Shown: piece after piece, positions 11,972 through 22,354 of the stretch | How the letters are laid out: every line of letters starts with the position of its first letter | Position numbering within the stretch: position 1 is the stretch's first letter | Assembly (NCBI RefSeq): GCF_000300455.3 | Contig: NZ_CP007215.2 | Span: forward strand, 2,852,001 to 2,916,000 | DNA: 64,000 nt | Source: Kosakonia sacchari SP1 | GTDB taxonomy: Bacteria; Pseudomonadota; Gammaproteobacteria; Enterobacterales; Enterobacteriaceae | Direction of reading: 5' to 3' | Made by a program: the position numbers and the translations under genes | Notes under the pieces: generated by a model | Database searches by the model: none | The model's input: only the letters and a program-made list of their open reading frames with translations | Told to the model about the DNA's origin: nothing

Positions 11972-13018
11972 ATGAAAAAATGGTCACGCCACCTGCTCGC
12001 GGCGGGCGCGCTAGCCCTCGGCATGAGCGCCGCACACGCTGACGACAACAAAACACTCTACTTCTATAACTGGACCGAGTATGTGCCGCCGGGCCTACTG
12101 GAGCAGTTCACCAAAGAGACCGGCATCAAGGTTATTTATTCGACCTATGAGTCGAATGAAACCATGTACGCCAAGCTCAAAACGTACAAAGAAGGTGCGT
12201 ACGACCTGGTGGTGCCGTCGACCTACTTCGTGGACAAAATGCGCAAAGAGGGCATGATCCAGAAGATCGACAAAACGAAGCTGACCAACTTCAACAATCT
12301 CGATCCCGAGATGCTTAACAAACCGTTCGATCCGAATAACGATTACTCGATTCCGTACATTTGGGGTGCGACGGCGATTGGTGTTAACACTGACGCCATC
12401 GATGCGAAAACCATCACCAGCTGGGCGGATCTGTGGAAACCGGAATACAAAAGAAGCCTGCTGTTAACCGATGATGCGCGCGAAGTGTTCCAGATGGCGC
12501 TGCGCAAACTCGGTTATTCCGGCAACACGACCGATGTGAAAGAGATTGAAGCCGCGTATAAAGAGCTACAAAAACTGATGCCGAACGTGGCGGCGTTTAA
12601 CTCTGATAACCCGGCGAACCCGTATATGGAAGGCGAAGTGAACCTTGGCATGGTATGGAACGGTTCCGCCTGGGTTGCGCGCCAGGCGGGAACGCCACTG
12701 GAAGTGGTGTGGCCAAAAGAAGGCGGTATTTTCTGGATGGACAGCTTATCGATTCCCGCTAATGCGAAAAACGTCGACGGCGCCCTGAAGCTGATTAACT
12801 TCCTGCTGCGCCCGGAAATCGCCAAACAGGTGGCGGAAACCATCGGCTACCCGACGCCAAATCTGGCGGCGCGTAAGCTGCTTAAACCTGAGGTGGCAAA
12901 CGATAAATCTCTCTATCCGGATGCCGAAACCATCCAGAAAGGTGAATGGCAAAACGATGTTGGTAGCGCCAGCGCCATTTATGAAGAGTATTACCAGAAG
13001 TTAAAAGCGGGCCGTTAA
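11972..13018 (+). CDS. potD: Spermidine/putrescine-binding protein PotD
   Basis: 348-residue periplasmic binding protein delivering polyamines to PotBC. A Sec signal peptide is evident (KKWSRHLLAAGALALGMSAAHA, cleavage after AHA). The mature part begins DDNKTLYFYNWTEYVPPGLL, the typical PotD/PotF start; the ligand-site tryptophans and acidic residues (YNWTEY, MVWNGSAW) are present. Length equals E. coli. It is separated from potC by 128 bp and ends at a GC-rich hairpin convergent with the sensor kinase gene. Confidence 0.97.
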   Translation: MKKWSRHLLAAGALALGMSAAHADDNKTLYFYNWTEYVPPGLLEQFTKETGIKVIYSTYESNETMYAKLKTYKEGAYDLVVPSTYFVDKMRKEGMIQKIDKTKLTNFNNLDPEMLNKPFDPNNDYSIPYIWGATAIGVNTDAIDAKTITSWADLWKPEYKRSLLLTDDAREVFQMALRKLGYSGNTTDVKEIEAAYKELQKLMPNVAAFNSDNPANPYMEGEVNLGMVWNGSAWVARQAGTPLEVVWPKEGGIFWMDSLSIPANAKNVDGALKLINFLLRPEIAKQVAETIGYPTPNLAARKLLKPEVANDKSLYPDAETIQKGEWQNDVGSASAIYEEYYQKLKAGR

Positions 13019-13025
13019 CGCTATC

Positions 13026-13052
13026 GTCGACCGGGTCGCTCACCCGGTCGAC
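13026..13052. terminator. GC-rich hairpin between convergent potD and sensor-kinase gene
   Basis: Perfect 11-bp stem GTCGACCGGGT/ACCCGGTCGAC with a 5-nt loop, covering the stop codon of the kinase gene on the other strand. There is no U-tract on either side, so intrinsic termination is uncertain; it could protect the potD 3' end. Confidence 0.45.
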
Positions 13053-14386
13053 ACCGTCAGAAGCAACCCCGGGCAGGCATTTTCCGCCAGCAACGTCCAG
13101 CCGTGTGCTAGCGCAATTTCATGGCAAATCGCCAGCCCCAGTCCCGCCCCGCTATCGCGTCGATGCGCGCCGCGCCAGAAACGTGAAAACAGCAAAGGCA
13201 ATTCCTCTTCCGCCACGCCCGGCCCGACATCGCGTACCGTAAATCCCTTTTCGCTGACGGTTATATGCACTAGCGTACCGGGCGGCGCGTGCTGGATAGC
13301 GTTCTCGATCAGGTTTTTTAGCAGGGTGAATAACGCCCCGCGATCGGCGCGCCAGCGCAGCGACTCCTCCGCCATCGTGAGGGTCAGCGAAACCTGTGCG
13401 TCAACGGCAATACGCTGAAGAAACTGCACGCTATCGCGGGCAATCGCCGGTACATCAACCGGAGCAAACCGGTAGCTAAGCGGTTCACTGGCCTCTGCCA
13501 GCAGTAATAACTGCTGAACCTGACGCGCCAGATGCTCGACCTGCAACAATAGCGGCTCGCGTGCGTCGAGTCGTTGATCCATCAGCTCGACTTCTGCACG
13601 TATTAGCGTCAGCGGCGTTTTTAACTCATGCGCCGCCTTCGCCAGAAAATCTTGCTGATTGCGATACCCCTTCTCCAGCCGCGCCAGCGCCTTGTTGAAG
13701 CTATCAATCAGCGGGGAGATCTCTGTCGGTACCCCGTGCGTTTGCAGACGGGCATCCAGCGATCGCGGCGAAATAAGCGCCGCCTCCGTTGAAACATTGC
13801 GCAGCGGTTTCAGGGAATATTTCAGCGTCACCCACGCACACAGCCCGAATACCACCAGCAGCACCAGGCTGAACAATTCAATACCGAAGCGGATAAACGG
13901 CAAGGCAAATCCGCGATGCAGAAAATCGATAATGCGTGAGCTGGCGGCCATCTGGATCCACCAGGTTTTACCTGCAAGAACATACGGTTCAGTCGCGCCA
14001 TCGTAAATCATGCCGTTAAGGGTAAATTTAAACTCTCGTGATACTTGCGGTGTCAGCGTCGGCCAGTGCTGCGCACCGGGCGACATCAGCACAATTAGCC
14101 CTTCGTCATCCAGCACACGATAAGCCACATCATCGGTGATGCTCTGGTAAATCCACAGTGGATACTGATCGCCGTTGTTGAATCCGGTCGGCTGTCCGCG
14201 CGAGTCAAACTGTAATTCCTGAGCGAGTCTGTGGGTGTAGTCAGAAAGATCCATTCCCGGTAAGCGCTCTTTCACCAGCCGCCCGGACAGCACCAGCAAC
14301 GCGATACTCAGCAGCGCTCCGGCGATAAACGCCAGCAGGATCTTCAGCGCAAGGCTATTCAGCCAACGTTTTTTCCCGGATGGCAT
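13040..14386 (-). CDS. Sensor histidine kinase of the MipA-linked two-component system
   Basis: 448-residue membrane kinase, not recognised as a named enteric kinase. Order of parts: TM1 about 12-34, periplasmic sensor of about 130 residues (about 35-165) without a recognised fold, TM2 about 167-189 (FGIELFSLVLLVVFGLCAW), HAMP-like linker, dimerisation helix with H253 in AAHELKTPLTLIRAE, and an ATPase domain with N box LIENAIQHAP, RDVGPGVAEEE and GAGLGLAIC. The GTG/ATG region overlaps the regulator gene by 32 bases, so the two are co-translated. It is the third gene of an operon with a MipA-type outer-membrane protein, suggesting it senses an envelope signal. Confidence 0.85.
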   Translation of the reverse strand: MPSGKKRWLNSLALKILLAFIAGALLSIALLVLSGRLVKERLPGMDLSDYTHRLAQELQFDSRGQPTGFNNGDQYPLWIYQSITDDVAYRVLDDEGLIVLMSPGAQHWPTLTPQVSREFKFTLNGMIYDGATEPYVLAGKTWWIQMAASSRIIDFLHRGFALPFIRFGIELFSLVLLVVFGLCAWVTLKYSLKPLRNVSTEAALISPRSLDARLQTHGVPTEISPLIDSFNKALARLEKGYRNQQDFLAKAAHELKTPLTLIRAEVELMDQRLDAREPLLLQVEHLARQVQQLLLLAEASEPLSYRFAPVDVPAIARDSVQFLQRIAVDAQVSLTLTMAEESLRWRADRGALFTLLKNLIENAIQHAPPGTLVHITVSEKGFTVRDVGPGVAEEELPLLFSRFWRGAHRRDSGAGLGLAICHEIALAHGWTLLAENACPGLLLTVSTG

Positions 14387-15041
14387 AGCCTAATCCTCTG
14401 AGGTTAACAATCTGCAAGCGCGACCCAATCGCCGTTAACTTGCGCCTTAACCGGTGCAGCGCGACGTCGAGCGCGTTTGGCGTCACCGCATCGCTTAAGC
14501 CCCATCCGGCGGCTTCCATCCGGCTGCGGCGCACGACGCCGCCCTGCTTGCCCACCAGCGCTAACATGATTTGCAGCTCCGCAGGCGCCAGCGCAATGTG
14601 CTGTTCGCCACACTGCATAATGCTGGTTTCCGGCGACAGGGTTAAATCGCCCCACGCCGGTTGCAGCGGCTGGCTTTGCACCGGACGGCGCAACAAGGCA
14701 CGCACGCGCGCCACCAGTTCCTCCATGGCAAACGGCTTAGGGAGATAGTCATCCGCGCCCGCCTCCAGCCCTTCGACGCGATCGTGCAGCGCATCGCGGG
14801 CGGTGAGGATCAAACAGGGGATCGCGACCTGCGCCTGGCGCAGGCGATACAACAGCTGGATACCATCACCATCGGGCAAGCCGCGATCGAGCACCAGCCC
14901 CTGGTAGGAGACCTGCGCTATCGCCGTCCAGGCCGCATCGCCGCGCCCGACAATATCCGCAGCGATTCCCGCCGCCGCAAGCCCTTTAGCAATCAGGCGC
15001 GCCAGATGGTCGTGATCTTCAATCAGTAATATTCGGCTCAT
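14355..15041 (-). CDS. OmpR-family response regulator of the MipA-linked system
   Basis: 228-residue regulator. The receiver domain carries the acidic pair ED at residues 8-9, phospho-acceptor D52 (LVLDRGLPDGDG), LTARDALHDR and the conserved Lys in DDYLPKPFAMEE. A winged-helix DNA-binding domain occupies about 130-228 (NALDVALHRLRRKL, IVNLRGLGYAIR). It resembles the PmrA/QseB branch of OmpR regulators but I cannot name it. Its ATG overlaps the mipA-like stop codon by one base (TGATG), and its end overlaps the kinase gene. Confidence 0.88.
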   Translation of the reverse strand: MSRILLIEDHDHLARLIAKGLAAAGIAADIVGRGDAAWTAIAQVSYQGLVLDRGLPDGDGIQLLYRLRQAQVAIPCLILTARDALHDRVEGLEAGADDYLPKPFAMEELVARVRALLRRPVQSQPLQPAWGDLTLSPETSIMQCGEQHIALAPAELQIMLALVGKQGGVVRRSRMEAAGWGLSDAVTPNALDVALHRLRRKLTAIGSRLQIVNLRGLGYAIREKTLAE

Positions 15042-15802
15042 CAGAAATAGTACAGATAACTCATAAAGATGCGGTTTTCGTTAGTCCTGTTCACCAGCGG
15101 GCTGTCCTTAATTTCTGACGCCAGCAGCGTCATTTCCACATCAACCATCAGCGAGTGATGCTCATTGAATGCGTACAGGCTACGTACGCCCATTTCGGTG
15201 TTAATCGTCGCATCCGCACGGTACGCAGGCCGCCACGGACGTGCTTCGCTACGGCGCACGCCGTAATAATAATCGACATAGTTGCTGTTATAACGGCTGG
15301 CGACCAGGCGCGGCGTCAGCGTAAATTGCTCGCTCAGATGCCAGCTTTTTTCTGCGCCCAGGCGTAAACGCTGCCCACTGCTGTTGCCGGAAAGATCGTG
15401 CGTCCAGTCGGCAAATAGATCCACCACCGGGTTTTGCCACTCAATGCCCGCTCCGCCCCAGAATCCGCCTTTGCGTTTCGCCATCCCTTTCAGGATATCG
15501 GCATCATCGGACGAATAGCCTGCGCCGTCGTAACGGGCTATTAGACCGAAATTGAGCTGTTGGGTTTCACTCAGATGCAGCGCGGGCAATTTAACTTCAG
15601 CCGCCGTGCCTAAAAAACGGAAATAACGGTTTTCATAATGCAGAATCGGGATCGGGGTGTACTGACGGCCACTATCCTGGTAAGGCTTTTGCGTGCTAAT
15701 CACGCCGACGCCAACTCCCCAAACCGGCGGTTCTTCGGCCTGGGCGGCAAAGACAACAGAGACGAGACTTGCTGCGACAACACAACGTGGCACAACACCC
15801 AT
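15041..15802 (-). CDS. MipA/OmpV family outer-membrane protein
   Basis: 253-residue predicted outer-membrane beta-barrel. A Sec signal peptide (MGVVPRCVVAASLVSVVFAAQA) is followed by the MipA/OmpV-type start EEPPVWGVGVGVISTQKPYQ and alternating amphipathic strands; the protein ends in an aromatic residue (YLYYF), as barrel proteins do. MipA in E. coli bridges MltA and PBP1B; OmpV homologues are porin-like. It is the first gene of an operon with a response regulator and kinase, both overlapping, which suggests that it is a signalling accessory or main target of that pair. It lies where E. coli K-12 has ycfZ-ymfA. Confidence 0.85.
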   Translation of the reverse strand: MGVVPRCVVAASLVSVVFAAQAEEPPVWGVGVGVISTQKPYQDSGRQYTPIPILHYENRYFRFLGTAAEVKLPALHLSETQQLNFGLIARYDGAGYSSDDADILKGMAKRKGGFWGGAGIEWQNPVVDLFADWTHDLSGNSSGQRLRLGAEKSWHLSEQFTLTPRLVASRYNSNYVDYYYGVRRSEARPWRPAYRADATINTEMGVRSLYAFNEHHSLMVDVEMTLLASEIKDSPLVNRTNENRIFMSYLYYF

Positions 15803-15919
15803 GATGAGGCTCCTGTTAGCGGTGGAAACGCTATCATCAGGGGCGTTGTCTTACGGGGAACTTACCGGCTATTTTCACGCTTGCGCGTGGCGAACAGATG
15901 AGCAAAAAGCGCGGTAAAC

Positions 15920-15948
15920 CGCCATCCTCGTAGCTAAAAAGGATGGCG
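15920..15948 (-). terminator. Hairpin downstream of cobB
   Basis: CGCCATCC/GGATGGCG, a perfect 8-bp stem with a 13-nt loop just past the cobB stop. No U-tract follows, so its role as a terminator is uncertain. Confidence 0.35.
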
Positions 15949-15955
15949 TTGATCG

Positions 15956-16777
15956 TTAAAGCTTTTTCAGCAGCTTTTCGACATATTCCGGCACGACCTG
16001 GCTTGCCAGCCCGTAATGCTTCTCTTCAAACTCGCTGCCGACCTGGCTCGGTTCGAGATTCAGCTCTACGGTGTGCGCACCCTGCAGTTTCGCTTCATGC
16101 ACAAACCCGGCGGCCGGATAGACATGCCCGGATGTGCCAATCGCGATAAACACATCCGCCATTGCCAGCGCGCTGTAGATCTCGTCCATCCCCAGCGGCA
16201 TTTCGCCAAACCACACCACATGCGGGCGCAGCGGCGCCGGGAACTGGCAGCAGTGGCATTTGTCATCGTGCGTGACATCGCCTGTCCACGCCAGCACCTG
16301 CCCGCTTTGCGAACAGCGCACTTTCAGCAGCTCGCCGTGCATATGGATAATGTTTTTATTGCCCGCGCGTTCGTGCAGGTTGTCGATGTTTTGCGTGATC
16401 AGCAAAAAGCGATCGCCCAGCGCCTGCTCCAGCTTCGCCAGCGCCAGATGCGCGGCATTCGGCACAATATCTGGCAGTTGCAGTTGCCTGCGCCGATCGT
16501 TATAGAAGGTTTGCACCAGTTGCGGATTGCGGGCGAAACCTTCCGGTGTCGCCACGTCTTCAACATGATGCTCTTCCCACAGCCCGTCTGCCGCGCGGAA
16601 GGTACGAATACCGGATTCAGCGGAAATGCCCGCTCCCGTCAGAACGACGACTCTTGGTTTTTCCATTACGCCTGGCACCATTGTGTCTCTGAAAAAAATT
16701 CGCTGACGTAAGCGCTCGCGCAAACGGCGCTTGTTACGGCGAAAACGGCTGAGACGATGTGAACGTCGCGATTGCAT
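15956..16777 (-). CDS. cobB: NAD-dependent protein deacylase CobB (sirtuin)
   Basis: 273-residue sirtuin removing acetyl, succinyl and related groups from lysines, releasing nicotinamide and O-acyl-ADP-ribose. Visible: NAD-binding [25 protein letters not shown], catalytic H147 in IHMHGEL, zinc cysteines (VRCSQS, KCHCCQ), and Y92/R95 in FYNDRRR, the pair that defines desuccinylase-type class III sirtuins. The start gives the long form with a 37-residue basic N-terminal extension ([19 protein letters not shown]). An internal ATG at residue 38 (MEKPRV) would give the short isoform known from E. coli/Salmonella. It follows nagK by 14 bp. Confidence 0.97.
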   Translation of the reverse strand: MQSRRSHRLSRFRRNKRRLRERLRQRIFFRDTMVPGVMEKPRVVVLTGAGISAESGIRTFRAADGLWEEHHVEDVATPEGFARNPQLVQTFYNDRRRQLQLPDIVPNAAHLALAKLEQALGDRFLLITQNIDNLHERAGNKNIIHMHGELLKVRCSQSGQVLAWTGDVTHDDKCHCCQFPAPLRPHVVWFGEMPLGMDEIYSALAMADVFIAIGTSGHVYPAAGFVHEAKLQGAHTVELNLEPSQVGSEFEEKHYGLASQVVPEYVEKLLKKL

Positions 16778-16791
16778 AGCATCCTCTCAGA

Positions 16792-17709
16792 TTAGTCAGT
16801 GAGGTGAAGAAAGGCCGCGCCGCGCATCCCGCCCGCATCGCCGTGGCGCGCGCGTTCGATACGCGGTACATCGCCTGCCGGTAACAGATGCGGCGCGATA
16901 CGCGCCGGCAACAGCCGGGTCAGCGCGCTGAAATTCGATAAACCGCCGCCAATCACCAGCAGATCCGGGTCGACGATGGTCAGAATATTCCCCAGACACA
17001 CCGCCAGCAAATCCACGTAACGTTCTACGTGCGCCAGCGCCTTCGCATCGCCCTGTTCCCAGCGCGTTATGATTTCCGGCGCTGACAAGGATTGATGATA
17101 GAAGTGTCGGTACAACCACGCAAAACCGCGACCAGAGAGATAGTTTTCGATACAACCGATTTTTCCGCAGCCGCAGCGAGTCAGCGGGAAATCAAAGCCC
17201 ATCAGCCCCAGCGCATCCACCGGCAGGCGGATATGACCGAACTCACCGGTAATAAAGCGACGGCCAGAGATGGATTTGCCATTGACCACCAGCCCACCGC
17301 CAACACCAGTACCGAGGATTAACCCCATCACCAGCGGATACTGGCGGAATTCGTCATCCCAGGCTTCGGAGAGCGTAAAGCAGTTGGCGTCGTTGTCGAT
17401 ACGCACATTGCGCCCAAGCAACGCAGTAAGGTCGGCGCGCAGCGGTCGACCGCTGGCGGCGGGAAGATTAGCGGCATACAGCGTACCGTCGGCGGTTTCC
17501 GGCATGCCGGGAATACCAACGCCGACGCTACCTTTGACGCCGAAATGCGCATCTGCTTCGGTAACCAGATCGGCAATGGCGCGCAGAAACGCTTCATAAC
17601 TGTCGTGCGGGGTGGCGACGCGCTTTTCCCATTGTAAGCGCCGGTTGGCGTCAAAGACGCCCAACGCGATTTTACTGCCGCCGATATCAAATCCGTAATT
17701 CATTGCCAC
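16792..17709 (-). CDS. nagK: N-acetyl-D-glucosamine kinase NagK
   Basis: 305-residue ROK-family kinase phosphorylating GlcNAc recovered from murein recycling to GlcNAc-6-phosphate. The phosphate-binding [13 protein letters not shown] near the N-terminus, [13 protein letters not shown], and the ROK zinc motif [10 protein letters not shown] are all present. It is two residues longer than E. coli NagK. It starts 29 bp after lolE and is followed closely by cobB; the nagK-cobB pair is an operon in E. coli. Confidence 0.96.
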   Translation of the reverse strand: MAMNYGFDIGGSKIALGVFDANRRLQWEKRVATPHDSYEAFLRAIADLVTEADAHFGVKGSVGVGIPGMPETADGTLYAANLPAASGRPLRADLTALLGRNVRIDNDANCFTLSEAWDDEFRQYPLVMGLILGTGVGGGLVVNGKSISGRRFITGEFGHIRLPVDALGLMGFDFPLTRCGCGKIGCIENYLSGRGFAWLYRHFYHQSLSAPEIITRWEQGDAKALAHVERYVDLLAVCLGNILTIVDPDLLVIGGGLSNFSALTRLLPARIAPHLLPAGDVPRIERARHGDAGGMRGAAFLHLTD

Positions 17710-17738
17710 TCCTTCGTTGTGGCCCGTTCCACGCGGAA

Positions 17739-18982
17739 TTACTGCCCGCTCAGCACTCGTGCAGGATCAATATTGCTCGCCCGGCGCGCCGGATACCAGC
17801 TTGCCAGCAGGCTTAGCGCCAGCGCCGTCACCAGCACATAGACGACATCCAGCGGGTGCAGCTCCGATGGCAGGAAATCGATAAAGTAGATATCCCCCGA
17901 CAGGAACTGATGGCCGAGAAGCGTCTCAAGCACGTTAATGATTGGCGTTAATTGCAACGACACGACAACGCCGATCACCACACCGCTGATGCTGCCAAGC
18001 AGGCCCGCCAGCAGACCGTACCAGACGAAAATGGCGCGGATAAGCCCATCTTTCGCCCCAAGCGTGCGCAGCACGGCAATATCACCACTCTTGTCTTTTA
18101 CCGCCATGACCAGCGTCGAGACAATGTTAAAACAGGCCACGCCAATCACTAAAACCATCGCCAGATACATTATGGCGCGGATCATCTGAATGTCGCGATA
18201 CATGTAGCCGTACTTGCCGATCCAACTTTTGATATAGACGTAGCTGTTGGTCACTTCACCGGCGTCGCGCACCAGTTTGTTGGCGTTAAACACATCATTT
18301 ACTTTGATGTCGATACCGGTAACGCTTGCGCCCATATCCAGATATTGCTGCGCATCCTGCATCGGGATCATCGCATAGCTGTGATCAAGCTGACCGCTCA
18401 GTTGCAGAATGCCCGTCACATGCAAACGCACGCGTTTGGGTTGCAGCAGTTTATGCGCCTCATCGGAGTTGGGGATCATGATGGAAACCCAGTCGCCCTG
18501 CTTCACTTTCAGCGCATCGGCTACGCCCTTACCGAGAATGATCTGCTGCTCACCGGCACGAAAATTTTGCCAGGCGTCGCCCTGCACAAATTTCGGCAAA
18601 GCGCTAAGCTGTGATTCCTGCGCCGGGTCAACGCCTTTCACCTGAATCGCGCGCAGATTCGCACCACTTTCCACCAGCCCGGTAAAATTAATATAGGGCG
18701 CAGCGGCGGCGATGCCCGGCACTTTTTTCACTTTTTCCAGCGCCGTGTCCCAGTTCGTCCATGGCTGATTCACCGGCTCGATTTCACCGTGCGGCACCAC
18801 CGCCAGAATGCGGTTGTTCAGTTCACGTTCGAAACCGTTCATCGCACTTAAACCGACAATCAGCACCGCCACACCCAGCGCGATACCAACGGTGGAGATC
18901 ACCGAAATCAGCGACACCATACCGCCACGGCGGCGACCACGGCTAAAACGCAGCGCAATCAGTAAAGAGAGGGGGGAGGCCA

Positions 18983-18983
<1 letters not shown>
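17739..18983 (-). CDS. lolE: Lipoprotein-releasing system permease LolE
   Basis: 414-residue inner-membrane subunit of LolCDE, which extracts outer-membrane lipoproteins and hands them to LolA. Topology is the FtsX/MacB type: one N-terminal helix ([22 protein letters not shown]), a large periplasmic domain, then three helices ([17 protein letters not shown] onward). Length equals E. coli. Its start overlaps the lolD stop by one base. Confidence 0.97.
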
Positions 18984-20960
<1,977 letters not shown>

Positions 20961-21168
20961 TCAGACAGATAAGGAAAAATTCCGTGAAATCAAACCAATA
21001 AACAACCATCGGCCAGTTTGCATTTCCGTTTGTTTGTACGGCTGTTGACCGTTAACTCCCCCTCACCTTAATCCGAAAATGAACAAATACAGACACTTCC
21101 CCAATACATCGTCCTCATGCCTGACCAGGATCAATGGCCAGAATTTGGCAAAACAGGCAACCGTGTTA

Positions 21169-22242
21169 ATGAAACAGAAAGCATTATGGATTAATCAAAT
21201 CAAGGGGTTATGTATTTGTCTGGTCGTAGTTTATCACTCAGTCATCACGTTTTACCCGCACCTGTCGACTTTCCAGCATCCATGGTCGCAAACGCTCTCT
21301 AAATGCTGGATTTATTTCAACCTCTATCTCGCGCCGTTTCGTATGCCGGTGTTCTTTTTCATCTCCGGCTATCTTATTCGCCGTTATATAGACGATGTGC
21401 CGTGGAAAGAAACGCTCGATAAGCGTATCTGGAGCATCGTCTATGTGCTGGCGCTGTGGGGCATATTGCAATGGGCTGGTCTAAGCCAGATTAATGACTG
21501 GCTTGCGCCGCAGCGCGATCTGAGTAATGCCGCCAACGCGGCTTACGCGGAGAACTGGCGCGAGTTCGCGCAGGGCATGCTCACCGCCAGCACCAGCTTG
21601 TGGTATCTCTATGCGCTGGTGGTCTATTTCACGCTTTGTAAACTGCTCAGCAACTGGAAAGTACCGGTATTAGCGCTGATGATCCTGGCAAGCCTGGCGA
21701 TTAATTACCTGCCGCTGCCGTGGTGGGGGATGAACAGCGTGGTGCGCAATATGATTTTCTATTCGCTCGGTGCCTGGTATGGGGCAAGCGTAATGGAGTG
21801 GGTCAAAACTGTGTCGATCCGCCGTTACGGGTTGCTGTTCGCGCTGGCGGCCGTGGTGGCTTTCGGGCTGTGGATGTTCAATATGCCACTGCCGCTGTGC
21901 CTGCTTTCCATCGTGGGCATTATGCGTTTGTTCCAGATGCTGGAGCAGCGTTTTCCACCCAACGAAAAGAGCCTGCTGAACGTGGTCGGATCTAATACGC
22001 TGGCGATTTACACCACGCATCGCATTCTGATTGAGGCTATCAGCCTTGCGCTACTCAAACCCATGAACGAAGGCGCATGGCCGCAAACGGTCGAACTGGC
22101 GCTGCTGCTAGTCTATCCGTTCGCCACGTTGCTGATTTGTACGCTGGCTGGGCTGATGGTGCGAAAATTGTCGTCGGCGCTGTTCGCCGATCTCTTTTTC
22201 ACGCCGCCAACGAAACATCTCACAACGGTGCACGCGCGTTAA
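21169..22242 (+). CDS. ycfT: Inner-membrane acyltransferase-3 family protein YcfT
   Basis: 357-residue multispanning membrane protein of the acyltransferase-3 family (OafA/WecH relatives); its substrate is unknown. The N-terminal WINQIKGLCICLVVVYHSVI has the family's early helix with a conserved histidine, followed by RMPVFFFISGYLI, the second family block. About ten hydrophobic helices are seen. ATG 21169 gives MKQKALWINQIKG and the E. coli length; an ATG 90 bases upstream would add an unconserved extension without a ribosome-binding site. It is divergent from lolC and upstream of mfd. Confidence 0.9.
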   Translation: MKQKALWINQIKGLCICLVVVYHSVITFYPHLSTFQHPWSQTLSKCWIYFNLYLAPFRMPVFFFISGYLIRRYIDDVPWKETLDKRIWSIVYVLALWGILQWAGLSQINDWLAPQRDLSNAANAAYAENWREFAQGMLTASTSLWYLYALVVYFTLCKLLSNWKVPVLALMILASLAINYLPLPWWGMNSVVRNMIFYSLGAWYGASVMEWVKTVSIRRYGLLFALAAVVAFGLWMFNMPLPLCLLSIVGIMRLFQMLEQRFPPNEKSLLNVVGSNTLAIYTTHRILIEAISLALLKPMNEGAWPQTVELALLLVYPFATLLICTLAGLMVRKLSSALFADLFFTPPTKHLTTVHAR

Positions 22243-22303
22243 TCCCGCACGTCGTATTGGCTAAAGCCGCCTAATCACAGATAATAATGGTATTGCGTAT
22301 CAG

Positions 22304-22332
22304 GGATATGCCCCCATAACGGGGGCATATCC
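22304..22332 (+). other. Strong hairpin just upstream of mfd
   Basis: Perfect 12-bp stem GGATATGCCCCC/GGGGGCATATCC with a 5-nt loop. It ends 22 bases before the mfd ATG. No U-tract follows. It could end or attenuate ycfT transcripts, or sit in the mfd leader and affect translation. Confidence 0.5.
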
Positions 22333-22354
22333 ATAACGAGATCTTGATATCCCC

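Noticed and set aside
21079-21168. 30-residue N-terminal extension of YcfT from an upstream ATG
   Set aside because: No ribosome-binding site, polar unconserved residues, and the downstream ATG gives exactly the family length.
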